Below are positions 1 through 8,812 of a stretch of 64,000 nucleotides of DNA, piece after piece (within the stretch, counting starts at the first letter, position 1; the number at the start of each line of letters is the position of its first letter). Source of the stretch: Chamaesiphon sp041738715 (GTDB lineage: Bacteria > Cyanobacteriota > Cyanobacteriia > Cyanobacteriales > Chamaesiphonaceae); assembly GCA_041738715.1 (NCBI GenBank), contig JBGSPI010000139.1, positions 62,001 to 126,000 on the forward strand, written 5' to 3'. A program made the position numbers and the translations under genes. The notes beneath the pieces are model-generated. The model worked only from the letters and a program-made list of their open reading frames with translations. It was not told the origin of the DNA and searched no databases.

Positions 1-157
1 ATATCGATCCCCAATGTGCTAAATAGAAATAATTAGCAATAACTAAAGTCAAGTTTCTGGATCGACAGCTAGAGACTACCTGCTCAATCCACACTCCCGA
101 CTCAAAACCCCAATTTCAGCGTAAACATTCTAAATTCAAGTGAGGAGAACCACCCGA

Positions 158-1747
158 ATGTCATCAACATTTTGGAAATCTGTATTTATCAGCCCCGCAG
201 CTTTGGGTATTGCCCTATTATTGTCCACAGGAGTGATGGCAGCACCAAAAAGTAGTGATGCCAATAGTTCAGTGTCGGCTACTGGTACAGCTAACTTAAT
301 GCTCAACCAAGCTAATACTGCTCAATCTAAACAGATTGCGGCAACAGAACCCGCTCCAGCGGAAACTGATACCCCGGAAGTTGCCACTGATACCATCAAA
401 CCAGGTGACTGGCAATATACAGCCCTCCAATCAGTCGCGACAAAATATGGTTGTAACGCTAATCTCAATGATCAAGTCGTCTCCGATGTCGAATTCGCCC
501 GTGGTTTGAGCAATTGTCTCACCAAAGTTGAACCTCTGTTGGCACAACAACCAACAACAGTTACCGTCGAAGATGTTGAAGTTATCAAGAGATTAACTCA
601 AGAGTTTCGCGCTCAACTGACTGAAGTTGATACACGGATCGGTGCTAGTGAAAAAAGACTCGCTCAAGCGCAAGCTAACCAGTTTTCCACCACCACCAAG
701 CTCAAAGGTGAAGCTGTATTTAACCTCAGTGGTACTTTAAGTGGTGCAAATCCGAATAACGTTGTCCTGGGCGATCGCGTTCGGCTATTATTTGAAAGTA
801 GCTTCACTGGTCAAGATAAACTGTGGACACGTCTAGCCACAGGGAATACAGCTTCCCTTGGAGCTAACTTCACTAACCCGATTAACACAGGGACCCAAGT
901 AGTTGAAACTAATGGCACTAATAGTGTTGGTGTTGACTGGTTGGCATATCAGTTCCCCGTCAGCAATACCAATGTCTACGTTGCGGCATTTAACGCGCTG
1001 CAAGCAGACTATGCACCCACCTTTGCACCCTATTTTGACGATTTCACTGGTGCTAGTGGTGCGATTGGGGCATTTGCTGAATCCAGCCCCATCTACAAAA
1101 TTGGTGGTGGTAGCGGCGTTGGGGCGACTATCCCCGTTGGTGAGACTGGCTTGACATCTGTGTCGCTTGGTTACTTTGCCTTTAATGCAAATACTCCAGC
1201 TAATCCCGGCGGCTTGTTTGGTAGTGATAACTCCCTCTTGGGTCAACTTAACTTCAAACTCAGCCCTCAATTAGAAGGTGGTTTAACCTACATTAATAGC
1301 TCCCACACTGGCACTATCTTCAATGGTACTGGAGTTGTTGTTGGTACACCTTTGGCTAATAGTAACTCAGGTCAGACTACTAAAGCTAATTCCTTCGGTC
1401 TCCAATTTGCTTACAAAGCCAGCGATAAACTATCTTTCAATGGTTTCGCCATGAAAACCAACGCTAGTAAAGGTGGTGCAATCGGCAACCAAGATATTTG
1501 GAGCTACGGTGGTGGTTTAGCTTTCCCTGATGTTGATGGCAAAGGTAGCCTTGCTGGTTTATTTGTTGGTGCGGAACCTTATGTTTCGGGCGTTGGCAGT
1601 GTGCCACTCCACATTGAAGGTTTCTACAAATATAAATTGAGCGACAATATCTCGATTACACCTGGGTTGATCTATCTAACTGCACCCGACCAAATTAATA
1701 ATACTAGTGCGTTGATTGGTGTTGTAAGAACTACGTTCCTATTCTAA
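158..1747 (+). CDS. SLH-domain iron-uptake-type porin (OprB/Som family)
   Basis: Outer-membrane porin of the cyanobacterial OprB/Som group, 529 residues from the ATG at 158. That ATG is preferred over the in-frame GTG at 140 because GAGGAG lies at 142-147. Residues 1-29 are a signal peptide ending VMAA. Residues about 80-122 form one S-layer-homology segment (GDWQYTALQSVATKYGC), which in this family anchors the barrel to the cell wall. Residues 137-172 are a short coiled coil, followed by the family hallmark NQFSTTTKLKGE and then a Gly/Asn-rich beta-barrel ending in Phe, as outer-membrane barrels do. Passive solute or iron entry is known for relatives; the substrate here is inferred. A strong terminator follows at 1791. 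Confidence 0.9.
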   Translation: MSSTFWKSVFISPAALGIALLLSTGVMAAPKSSDANSSVSATGTANLMLNQANTAQSKQIAATEPAPAETDTPEVATDTIKPGDWQYTALQSVATKYGCNANLNDQVVSDVEFARGLSNCLTKVEPLLAQQPTTVTVEDVEVIKRLTQEFRAQLTEVDTRIGASEKRLAQAQANQFSTTTKLKGEAVFNLSGTLSGANPNNVVLGDRVRLLFESSFTGQDKLWTRLATGNTASLGANFTNPINTGTQVVETNGTNSVGVDWLAYQFPVSNTNVYVAAFNALQADYAPTFAPYFDDFTGASGAIGAFAESSPIYKIGGGSGVGATIPVGETGLTSVSLGYFAFNANTPANPGGLFGSDNSLLGQLNFKLSPQLEGGLTYINSSHTGTIFNGTGVVVGTPLANSNSGQTTKANSFGLQFAYKASDKLSFNGFAMKTNASKGGAIGNQDIWSYGGGLAFPDVDGKGSLAGLFVGAEPYVSGVGSVPLHIEGFYKYKLSDNISITPGLIYLTAPDQINNTSALIGVVRTTFLF

Positions 1748-1790
1748 TCGAACTAGATAGTTTGATCGATTATTTCGATCAAACACATAT

Positions 1791-1836
1791 AATCAGTCAG
1801 AGGTGATAAATTGCCTCTGACTGATTATTTTTTTTA
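1791..1836 (+). terminator. Rho-independent terminator after the porin gene
   Basis: A perfect 13-base stem (AATCAGTCAGAGG paired with CCTCTGACTGATT) with a 10-base loop is followed by a run of eight T residues. A second hairpin (TTTGATCGA/TCGATCAAA, 1761-1783) lies between the stop codon and the terminator. The gene on the other strand ends at 1860, so the site separates convergent genes. Confidence 0.9.
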
Positions 1837-1859
1837 ATATATTACCCAATTATCAATCA

Positions 1860-2627
1860 TCAATTATTTCGATCTCGATAACCCCCAGCATACTTAATCG
1901 AACACATTACTCGATACTGTTTGTGATAACCACAAGCAACACCAGTCACCCGATATTGCGGTCGAAACATATTAACTCGGTGGCTGCGATCGAACACACC
2001 ATCATCGATAATTAGATCCCGGACGACAGCTTGGGCTGTATCGGGTCCATAGGCAATATTCTCGCCCGCAATTTTTTCCCATTTGCCATACCGTTCCATC
2101 CGTTGAAAAGGAGTACTCCCATCGCGACCATTATGCCCTGTTACGCCTCGATTACCTTGATCGCGGACGTGATCTCGTGCCGCTAGGGTCAATCCCCGTG
2201 AGAACTTCAACGTAGGCACTGGAGGAGTCTGGCGTAATGCCTGAATTGCTTCATCAATAGCAGATGTTCCTTCCTGCGTCTGCAAAAACAATCGCGGCTT
2301 GAGTTGGACTTGTTTGCCCCGAAATCTTTTCCGCCAATTAATGAGCACCTTGCTATAGTTGGCTGGATTGGCTCTAGCGCGATTCATTTCAGCAATTACC
2401 CCCCGTTCCACTGTCGATAGACTGATGGCTGTTTGATAAGCCAGTACGCCTCCCTCCTTGGCTGTGCGCAGTGGTGAATTAGGTTCTGCCCTGGAAAACT
2501 GGAAAGAACTGTAGACTTGTGACTGGGTTGTGATGATTGATTGATCAGCAAGTGGAGACAGATAAGTTAACTGAAAGAGTGAAAACGATAGTATCGTCCC
2601 GCTAATCCCAATTTTGTTCACAGGCAA
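1860..2627 (-). CDS. Exported CAP-domain (SCP/PR1, YkwD-like) protein
   Basis: 255 residues. The N-terminus has a hydrophobic stretch (about 8-25) consistent with export. The CAP domain covers about residues 72-250 and keeps the cavity residues of the family: His165 in GHNGRDGS, Glu189 in GENIAYG, His216 in RSHRVNM, and two C-terminal Cys residues (ACG, MCSIKY). Bacterial CAP proteins are secreted and of largely unknown activity; some bind lipids or metals. It is convergent with the porin and has no operon partner. The family call is firm and the role is unknown. Confidence 0.85.
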   Translation of the reverse strand: MPVNKIGISGTILSFSLFQLTYLSPLADQSIITTQSQVYSSFQFSRAEPNSPLRTAKEGGVLAYQTAISLSTVERGVIAEMNRARANPANYSKVLINWRKRFRGKQVQLKPRLFLQTQEGTSAIDEAIQALRQTPPVPTLKFSRGLTLAARDHVRDQGNRGVTGHNGRDGSTPFQRMERYGKWEKIAGENIAYGPDTAQAVVRDLIIDDGVFDRSHRVNMFRPQYRVTGVACGYHKQYRVMCSIKYAGGYRDRNN

Positions 2628-2812
2628 TTTGACTTTTAACGATGATTTACCATTCTCGCAATAATTGTGTAAAATGTGTTGTCCATTAGCGCGTTGCTCT
2701 GCGCTTTTAGTTTAGTGTCTGGCTACTATTGCCCCGGAGAAATCGCCAGAATAGACTCTCTGCTGGAAGATCGAGTTAGATATTGTCAGTATCAAATCAG
2801 GAGTATATCGTT

Positions 2813-3385
2813 ATGAATCCATTAATCGGAATGCTCGCGAGTCAACTAGGTGGTCCCGTGATCCAACAACTCAGTCAAACAATCGGTGCCGAGCAAAGTA
2901 GCACTCAGTCTGCGGTAGGCATGGCTTTACCAATGCTGCTATCAGCAATGGGTAATCGTGCTGCCACCCCAGAAGGTGCTCAGGCAATTAATCAAGCTGC
3001 CCAGAACGATGATGGTTCGATTTTAGATGATGTCCTGGGTTTTGTCGGCAATGCCGGTGCTGGAGGCATTGGCGGTGCCTTACTGGGACAAGTTTTAGGT
3101 GGCAGTAACCAAAATGCGATCGCTACCGCAATCAGTCAAAATACGGGGCTGAATAGCGGCACTGTCGGTCAATTACTAACGATCGTCATGCCAATTGTCA
3201 TGAGTGCCCTGGGCAAATTTAGTCAGCAACAAGGGGGCATCGAACCTAGTAGCATCGTCCAAATGATGGGGGCTGTCAGCGGCGAAAATAATGACTTACT
3301 CGGCATGGCAACTAAGGCGATCGATGCTGATGGCGACGGTAATATTGTTGAGGATCTTGGGAATATTATCGGTAAATTCTTCTAA
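2813..3385 (+). CDS. DUF937 family protein
   Basis: 190 residues from the ATG at 2813, chosen over the upstream TTG at 2783 because CAGGAG at 2798-2803 is well placed. The sequence is rich in Gly, Ala, Ser and Gln, with repeated short hydrophobic helices (MALPMLLSAMGN, GGIGGALLGQVLGG, IVMPIVMSALGKF), the pattern of DUF937 (YidB-like) proteins. The C-terminus carries a Ca-loop-like stretch DADGDGNIVEDLG. No enzymatic motif is visible. Function is unknown. It is monocistronic; a tRNA gene follows 73 bases downstream. Confidence 0.75.
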   Translation: MNPLIGMLASQLGGPVIQQLSQTIGAEQSSTQSAVGMALPMLLSAMGNRAATPEGAQAINQAAQNDDGSILDDVLGFVGNAGAGGIGGALLGQVLGGSNQNAIATAISQNTGLNSGTVGQLLTIVMPIVMSALGKFSQQQGGIEPSSIVQMMGAVSGENNDLLGMATKAIDADGDGNIVEDLGNIIGKFF

Positions 3386-3458
3386 CTAAGTTTTGATGAT
3401 TGGGTGTTTGAGAAAGAACATCCAATCGGTCAATATCTGATAGAATAGGTTGCGGTTT

Positions 3459-3532
3459 GGGGCTGTAGCTCAGAAGGATAGAGCGATCGCCTCCTAAGCG
3501 ATAGGCCGTGGGTTCGATTCCCGCCAGTCCCG
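3459..3532 (+). tRNA. tRNA-Arg, anticodon CCU
   Basis: A complete cloverleaf can be folded. The acceptor stem is GGGGCTG with CAGTCCC (one G-U pair) plus discriminator G. The D stem is GCTC/GAGC. The anticodon stem is ATCGC/GCGAT around loop CTCCTAA, giving anticodon CCT (CCU) for the AGG arginine codon. The T arm is GTGGG-TTCGATT-CCCGC. CCA is not encoded. The octamer GCGATCGC (3483-3490) spans the end of the D stem and the anticodon stem. Confidence 0.93.
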
Positions 3533-3628
3533 TGTGAGTTGTTCCCACTGATAAATTGTGCTAGCTTGAGCCTAGTATTGACTTTCAAGGGTAGATTTTG
3601 CCCTAATTATCCCCAAGCTCATTGCAGC

Positions 3629-4225
3629 ATGGCCCACCGTCACAGCCTTCCGCGTATACCTTCAAGATCGGCTCCTCAGCACCGTCGTCGTTGGCAGTTG
3701 TGGAAGTTTCTGCTGCCAATTTTGCCTCTACTACTACCGTTTGCTTGGATCGGTTATCGGGAAATCGAGAATACCTGGATCGAACCTCAAGCTGTATTTG
3801 TCTTAGGTGGTGAGGTTGGTCGTGAAAAATTTGCAGCGCAATTTGCTCAAACACACCCACAAATGCCAATTTGGATTTCTGGCGGGGCACCCGAAGGCTA
3901 TACTAAACGGGTTTTCACCAAAGCTGGTGTCTCGACGGAGAATTTACATCTCGATTACCAAGCGAGTGATACTGTCACGAATTTTACAACTTTGGTCGAT
4001 CGATTTGAATCTGAGGGAATTAGTAGTGTCTATTTGGTCACATCTGACGACCATATCTTGCGTGCCAGAGCCATTGGCGAGATTGTCTTTGGCAGTCGGG
4101 GGATTAAAATTAAACCCATAACTTTTAGTAGTGGGCGATCTGCCGAACCTCGTCGCAAAACTGTTCGAGATACCATCCGTGCTTTGGTATGGCTGGGTAC
4201 TGGTTATTCGGGGGGTAGGGGTTAG
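3629..4225 (+). CDS. DUF218/YdcF-like membrane protein
   Basis: 198 residues from the ATG at 3629; an upstream in-frame TTG at 3539 would add 30 residues without resemblance to the family. A basic N-terminus is followed by one transmembrane segment (23-42). The DUF218 fold follows, with AVFVLGGEVGRE (55-66), IWISGGAPEG (81-90), a TxNF motif near residue 117 and VYLVTSDDHILRARAIGE (134-151). Relatives (YdcF, SanA, ElyC) act in envelope integrity; the exact reaction is unknown. The gene follows tRNA-Arg closely and may share its transcript. Confidence 0.75.
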   Translation: MAHRHSLPRIPSRSAPQHRRRWQLWKFLLPILPLLLPFAWIGYREIENTWIEPQAVFVLGGEVGREKFAAQFAQTHPQMPIWISGGAPEGYTKRVFTKAGVSTENLHLDYQASDTVTNFTTLVDRFESEGISSVYLVTSDDHILRARAIGEIVFGSRGIKIKPITFSSGRSAEPRRKTVRDTIRALVWLGTGYSGGRG

Positions 4226-4257
4226 GTGAATAGTCAATAGTGAATAGAAGTTAAAAG

Positions 4258-4296
4258 AAACCCAGTCCCCTAGTCCCCCAGTCCCCCCGGCCCCAA
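4258..4296. repeat. CCCCAGT-type short tandem repeat
   Basis: A C-rich run of about 7-base units (CCCAGT, CCCTAGT) fills the spacer between the convergent DUF218 and proB genes. The same unit family recurs at 31170-31230. Such repeats are common in cyanobacterial spacers. Confidence 0.7.
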
Positions 4297-4299
4297 AAG

Positions 4300-5406
4300 C
4301 TAGCTCAACACAAGATTATCGCGATGGATAACGGTTTCTTCGCCGATGTAGCCGAGAAGATTGATGATATCACTCGATCGATGACCATGAATGCGATCGA
4401 GTTCGCTACTACTATAGTTCACAATGCCCCTGGCAATCTCTTTTCCGTGTGGACAGCATACTTGCACCGCATCCGTCGCCTCAAAGTCTCCCTCAATGTG
4501 AGTGATTCCGGCTGGTAATAAAGATTTGCCGCTTTCGGTAATCGCACTCACCGCACCATCATCGAGATAAATTTTGCCAACTGTCACCAAACCGTGAGCA
4601 ATCCAGCGTTTTCTGGCACTATCTGCCCGCAATTGTGGTGTAAATTGTGTCCCCAAGGGTTCTCCCTGGAGAATTTTGCTAATATTTTGGGGAAATTGCC
4701 CATGGGTAATCACAGTCCTCACCCCGGCTCCAGTTGCAATCCCAGCGGCAGCTATTTTCGTCACCATGCCCCCTGTTCCCCATTCTGACCCGGCACTACC
4801 AGTTTGGACTTGGAGGGCGGTTAAATCCTCTAATCGGTCGATTTGGATGATCGGTTGCGCATCAGGAAATTTGCGGGGATCTGCGGAGTACAACCTGTCA
4901 ACATCAGTGAGTAAAAATAACCAATCGGCATCGATTAGGCTAGCAACTCTAGCTGAGAGGGTATCATTATCGCCAAATTTTAGTTCGTCTACCGCGACCG
5001 TATCATTTTCATTGACGATCGGCATGACACCCAACCGCAACAATTCCTGAAAGGTATTATAGGCGTTGATATAACTACTCCGCCGATCGAGATCGGAACG
5101 AGTCAGTAATACTTGTGCCACAGGCTGCTGATGTTCGCGAAATAGGTCATCATACACCCGCATAATAATTCCTTGACCCACAGCCGCTGCTGCTTGCTTG
5201 AGCGCGATCGTTTTTGGGCGTTCTGTCATCCCTAATCTGGCAGCACCAACGCCAACGGCACCGGAAGATACTAAAACAATGTGATAACCTTGAGCGCGTA
5301 AATCGACGATGGTTTCAATTAGGGCGGCGATCGCCGATAATGCCAGTCTGCCGTCACTACGGGTAAGACTTGATGTACCAACTTTGATAACTATGGTCTG
5401 AGACAT
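4300..5406 (-). CDS. proB: Glutamate 5-kinase
   Basis: 368 residues, the normal length for the two-domain enzyme. It phosphorylates glutamate in the first step of proline synthesis in the cytoplasm. The amino-acid-kinase domain (1-255) shows IVIKVGTSSLT (5-15), LVSSGAVGVG (45-54), NENDTVAVDELKFGDNDT (133-150) and GTGGMVTK (210-217), which are the nucleotide- and glutamate-binding loops. A PUA domain occupies about 275-360 (SSSELDRIHGHRSSDI). No proA lies beside it. In this family proline gives feedback inhibition through the kinase domain. Confidence 0.97.
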   Translation of the reverse strand: MSQTIVIKVGTSSLTRSDGRLALSAIAALIETIVDLRAQGYHIVLVSSGAVGVGAARLGMTERPKTIALKQAAAAVGQGIIMRVYDDLFREHQQPVAQVLLTRSDLDRRSSYINAYNTFQELLRLGVMPIVNENDTVAVDELKFGDNDTLSARVASLIDADWLFLLTDVDRLYSADPRKFPDAQPIIQIDRLEDLTALQVQTGSAGSEWGTGGMVTKIAAAGIATGAGVRTVITHGQFPQNISKILQGEPLGTQFTPQLRADSARKRWIAHGLVTVGKIYLDDGAVSAITESGKSLLPAGITHIEGDFEATDAVQVCCPHGKEIARGIVNYSSSELDRIHGHRSSDIINLLGYIGEETVIHRDNLVLS

Positions 5407-5689
5407 GGCAGGGATCGGCGCGAAATAGCTAGGGATCGATAGTTTCCACGATGGAGTGGGAATATTAAATTATGGATAAAATGCTACCCACAAAATGTTT
5501 CAGAGCGTCATCTACCTATTTGTGGCAGCTAACGCTCTGAAGATTTATATGTGTTTAATATTATGTTTAGGGTCTTTATATTGGCTGACCCCATTCCCAA
5601 TAAAAACATAATTGCAGCTTTTTTTCGATATATCCATTTTCTTAACTATTTATTTATATTTCGCTTTCTTGATGATTTATAATGTAATA
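5407..5689. other. Spacer between proB and the yqeG-like gene
   Basis: AT-rich, with no supported gene. It holds an inverted repeat TCAGAGCGT (5500-5508) / ACGCTCTGA (5532-5540) that could form a hairpin with a long loop in the proB upstream region. No convincing promoter boxes were identified by eye. Confidence 0.4.
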
Positions 5690-6217
5690 TTAAGATTTGT
5701 ATCCTGCTCTCAGCGAAACGCCCACTGCTCTAGCGAGTGTGAACTCGACTCGGCGGAGTACATCGAAGCCAAAGGAAGTCTGAGCCTGACTCATCGGTTC
5801 GATCAAAATTGTAAACATCCCTAGACGATTACCGGCGAGGACATCGGTAAATACTCGATCCCCGACCATCGCCACTTGAGCAGGATCTAGCTGCATGTCC
5901 GCAACGGCTTGACGCAACTTACGGCGGGAAGGTTTGCGCGCACTCAAAAAATATGGTAGTGATAAGCTATCGGCGATCGCGCTAATTCTCACTTGACTAG
6001 GATTATTAGTTACTAGACATAGTGGCCCAATTTGTCTGACTTGTTCGATCCACAGCGCGAGTTCTGGCTCTACTAGCCTACTCCCAATTGGGACAATGGT
6101 ATCATCGACATCCAAAACCAACCCTTTAATTTGATGTCGGGCAAGGAGTTCGGGGGTAAGATCCAACACCGAGCTACCCAAAACCAAATTGGGCTGCAAT
6201 AACGGGAATAATGACAT
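5690..6217 (-). CDS. YqeG-type HAD phosphatase
   Basis: 175 residues, typical for the YqeG HAD-IIIA group. Motif I is DVDDT (36-40), containing the nucleophile Asp and the acid/base Asp. Motif II is VTNN (69-72), Lys95 serves as motif III, and motif IV is GDRVFTD (119-125). These are the full catalytic set for Mg-dependent phosphoryl transfer. Relatives are predicted to dephosphorylate a phospholipid or sugar phosphate (the eukaryotic GEP4 homologue acts on phosphatidylglycerophosphate), so a role in phosphatidylglycerol synthesis is possible, but that is inference. Confidence 0.88.
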   Translation of the reverse strand: MSLFPLLQPNLVLGSSVLDLTPELLARHQIKGLVLDVDDTIVPIGSRLVEPELALWIEQVRQIGPLCLVTNNPSQVRISAIADSLSLPYFLSARKPSRRKLRQAVADMQLDPAQVAMVGDRVFTDVLAGNRLGMFTILIEPMSQAQTSFGFDVLRRVEFTLARAVGVSLRAGYKS

Positions 6218-6223
6218 TTTTAC

Positions 6224-6262
6224 GGTTTAGGGTTTAGGGTTTAGGGTTTCGGAGTTAGGGTT
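6224..6262. repeat. GGGTTTA short tandem repeat
   Basis: Four units of GGTTTAG followed by degenerate copies (TTTCGGAGTTAGGG) lie just upstream of the yqeG-like gene. The unit equals the plant telomere heptamer, but here it is an internal cyanobacterial spacer repeat. A related array lies at the genome boundary near 33,380-33,458. Confidence 0.75.
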
Positions 6263-6336
6263 AACATCGGTTGAGGATTTACTCTACCTTACGGGAGTTG
6301 AGAGTTGACACTATGCCCTAGTCACTAGGTCCTAAA

Positions 6337-7428
6337 TTATTTTTTACCAGCTTGGCGTTGTTGACGAATGGACTGAGTTGCCGCGACATGTTCGCGGAGA
6401 GTTTTGCTAAATACGTGAGTACCATCATATTTAGCTACAAAAAAAAGCAAATCGGTAGCGTCTGGATTGAGTACTGCTTTGAGACTACCAAGACCAGGAC
6501 TCGCAATTGGTCCAGGCGGGATGCCGGGATTCATATACGTGTTATATGGATTAGGTCGTTTAACTTCAGCAAAGGTGAGTGGTCGATCGGCTGTTTGTTT
6601 GATACCCAAGCCATATTCTACGGTAGGATCGGACTCTAACCGCATATTTTTTGCCAATCTCGTGGTAAACACTCCCGCAATCAGTGGACGCTCGGCGGGA
6701 ATGACAGATTCTTTTTCGACGATACTAGATAAGCTAACCCACTCCAGCAGACTCAGTTTCTGCGTTTGAGCTACTTTTTGATACTCTGGCAGAGCTACTT
6801 GCTCGAACTGTTGGAGCATCTGCGTCACTACTCCTGTAGGTGTAACGCTTTCACTGGGTACCTTGTAGGTTTCGGGGAAAAGAAACCCTTCTAAGTGAGG
6901 AATACCTGACGGGAGCCAGGGAAACTTATCTCTAGGGATTTCAGTAGCGGCGGCAATAAAATCAGCCGCTTTGAACATGTTCTGTTTTTCAAAGTACTCC
7001 GCCATCTGCTTAATATTCCAGCCTTCGCGGATAGTAAAACCAGATTGAATAACTTTTCCGGCTAAAATCTGCTCGGCAATTACCGGGAGCGGTTGACTGG
7101 GGGATATTTCGTAAGTACCCGTTTTGGGTGATCCTTTGCCTTGTCTAGCTTGCCAGGATGTCCACAGTTTCCAGGCAAACTGGGACTTAATCGCACCTTG
7201 GGCTTCTAAGTCCTTGCCGATGGATTGAGCCGAAGCACCCGGTTTGACTTGAAATTGAATACTGGATGTGTTGGGATCTGCGGCAGGTGGTGCAATCATA
7301 TTGTTCCACCAAGACATCGCCACCAGACTGGCGAGTGCCGCCACTGATGCTAGTGCGGCTGAGACGAGTAACCACTTGGGAGTAGTTTTGGTCTGGGTTA
7401 AGGGTAAATTTCTCGATCTAGATTTCAT
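6337..7428 (-). CDS. mltG: Endolytic murein transglycosylase MltG
   Basis: 363 residues. A basic N-terminus and one transmembrane helix (about 20-41) place it in the plasma membrane with the catalytic domain outside. A LysM-like segment (about 55-125) precedes the YceG domain. The catalytic Glu lies in SSIVEKESVIP (EKE 238-240), followed by the conserved FTTRLAKNMRLESDPTVEYG. MltG cuts nascent glycan strands and so sets their length. The start overlaps the upstream DUF3727 gene by 11 bases, so the two are probably co-translated. Confidence 0.95.
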   Translation of the reverse strand: MKSRSRNLPLTQTKTTPKWLLVSAALASVAALASLVAMSWWNNMIAPPAADPNTSSIQFQVKPGASAQSIGKDLEAQGAIKSQFAWKLWTSWQARQGKGSPKTGTYEISPSQPLPVIAEQILAGKVIQSGFTIREGWNIKQMAEYFEKQNMFKAADFIAAATEIPRDKFPWLPSGIPHLEGFLFPETYKVPSESVTPTGVVTQMLQQFEQVALPEYQKVAQTQKLSLLEWVSLSSIVEKESVIPAERPLIAGVFTTRLAKNMRLESDPTVEYGLGIKQTADRPLTFAEVKRPNPYNTYMNPGIPPGPIASPGLGSLKAVLNPDATDLLFFVAKYDGTHVFSKTLREHVAATQSIRQQRQAGKK

Positions 7429-7981
7429 CCAGTAACATGTCCTCTAGCATTGGTTGGAGTTGTTCCGCTTCGGCTTCTGAGAGGAGGGAAACAATATTAT
7501 TTTCATCAGCACTGCCAAAGAACAATAACGGATCGACAGGGGTGCAAATTGCGTATTCTTGTTCTTCGTTATAAAACCTTGCCAAAATTTGGAATTCTTC
7601 TGGTTCCAGGTTATCGTCGGCTTCATCCAGTTCAATCGTAACTACTTCCATTGGATCGAGGGGTGGTAGTTCGCCAACGGCACTGAGCGTAAAAGCAGTG
7701 CGTTTGAGAGTGAGATTTTGCTCGGCCAGGACAGCATGAGCATCAGCGAAGATTTGATTGATTTCGTCATCTTCTTCAACTGCAACGAGTTCAGCAACTT
7801 CGTCATCTTCATTCCACGCAAAGATTTCGATCGGCGCATCTACTGGCAATAATAGCAAGTAAGTCTTACCGTCGAGTTCGAGTTCGCGTTCGATATAGCA
7901 AGGGAGTTGTCGCCCTGCTTCATCGGTTAGGCTCACAAACTCAGCATCATCAAAATCTTCGGACTGGGGTGATGAGGACAT
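7418..7981 (-). CDS. DUF3727 family acidic protein
   Basis: 187 residues, strongly acidic (many Glu/Asp), cytosolic and without membrane segments. It resembles the cyanobacterial and plastid-lineage DUF3727 group (opening SLTDEAGRQLPCYIERELEL, DUF1292-like segments such as FVSLTDEAG and QILARFYNEEQEYAICTP). Its 3-prime end overlaps the mltG start. This pairing recurs in cyanobacteria and suggests a functional link to wall growth, but the activity is unknown. Confidence 0.75.
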   Translation of the reverse strand: MSSSPQSEDFDDAEFVSLTDEAGRQLPCYIERELELDGKTYLLLLPVDAPIEIFAWNEDDEVAELVAVEEDDEINQIFADAHAVLAEQNLTLKRTAFTLSAVGELPPLDPMEVVTIELDEADDNLEPEEFQILARFYNEEQEYAICTPVDPLLFFGSADENNIVSLLSEAEAEQLQPMLEDMLLDEI

Positions 7982-8076
7982 GGAATTATGAATTATGAAT
8001 TAATGAGTGCGGAGCAGGTAAGCTATACAGCTACACTGACGATCGAAAGTCACCCCTAAGAATACCATAACTCTGG

Positions 8077-8700
8077 CTACTCAATACTGGCGATCGCTAG
8101 TCGCAACCAGTCCTCAATATTTGGACTTTTGACCATTAAACTATCTTGACTTATTGCTTGTAAAGCGTGACGAATTTCATCGTTTGTATAGCCTAAAGCT
8201 AATAAGGTCATTTCAACTTCAGCCTGCATAGTTTGGTTCAAACTGGCAATTGGCAGAGATTCGCTCAAACCTGACGCTACGCGCCATTGTCCGAGTTTAC
8301 TACGAAGTTCGAGGGCAAGACGTTCGGCGGTTTTTCTGCCTACTCCTGGTGCGGTAGATAACCGTTGAATATTACTACTAACGATCGCTTGAACTGTATC
8401 GGCTAACCCGAGTTTATCTAATAAGGCGATCGCTAAACTCGCCCCCACACCACTGACACTAATTAATTGTCTAAATAAATCTCGTTCGGCTGCCGAACTA
8501 AAGCCATAGAAGGAGATTTGGTCTTCGCGGACTTGTTGATGGGTAAATACTTGAATTTCGCTACCTGGCACTACTTCCATCATCATTCGCTGCGGAATCT
8601 GCAATTCATATCCAACCCCATATACTTCCACTACCAGGATTGTCCGATTAGTTGCTGGGGTCTGAATTTGAATGGCTGTGCCTTTGAGATAACCGATCAT
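8077..8700 (-). CDS. ruvA: Holliday junction branch-migration protein RuvA
   Basis: 207 residues. RuvA tetramers bind four-way DNA junctions and load the RuvB helicase. The N-terminal OB fold (1-63) begins MIGYLKG. Two helix-hairpin-helix motifs follow (ISVSGVGASLAIALLD and LSTAPGVGRKTAERLALEL). A flexible linker leads to the C-terminal RuvB-binding three-helix domain (about 155-207, LALGYTNDEIRHAL). No ruvB or ruvC is adjacent. Confidence 0.97.
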   Translation of the reverse strand: MIGYLKGTAIQIQTPATNRTILVVEVYGVGYELQIPQRMMMEVVPGSEIQVFTHQQVREDQISFYGFSSAAERDLFRQLISVSGVGASLAIALLDKLGLADTVQAIVSSNIQRLSTAPGVGRKTAERLALELRSKLGQWRVASGLSESLPIASLNQTMQAEVEMTLLALGYTNDEIRHALQAISQDSLMVKSPNIEDWLRLAIASIE

Positions 8701-8702
8701 TT

Positions 8703-8746
8703 AGGGGAAGGGGAAAGGGGAAAGGGGGAAGGGAAAAGGGGAAAGC
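8703..8746. repeat. GGGGAAA purine-rich tandem repeat
   Basis: About six imperfect units of GGGGAAA/GGGAAAA sit immediately upstream of ruvA. The same unit recurs at 31079-31150, so it is a dispersed family in this genome. Confidence 0.7.
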
Positions 8747-8757
8747 TTCGTAGCTTC

Positions 8758-8783
8758 GTAGCGACTTTCAAGACAGTCGCTAC
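8758..8783 (-). terminator. Hairpin downstream of the binding-protein gene
   Basis: A perfect 9-base stem (GTAGCGACT/AGTCGCTAC) with an 8-base loop lies 30 bases beyond the stop of the minus-strand binding-protein gene. It lacks a clear T tract, so it may be a weak terminator or an mRNA-stabilising hairpin. Confidence 0.5.
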
Positions 8784-8812
8784 AAAATCTAATTAAATCC
8801 TCCAAATCCTGA

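Noticed and set aside
6224..6262. Possible telomere (GGGTTTA units) inside the window
   Set aside because: Only four clean units, flanked on both sides by cyanobacterial genes in normal order; it is a spacer repeat.
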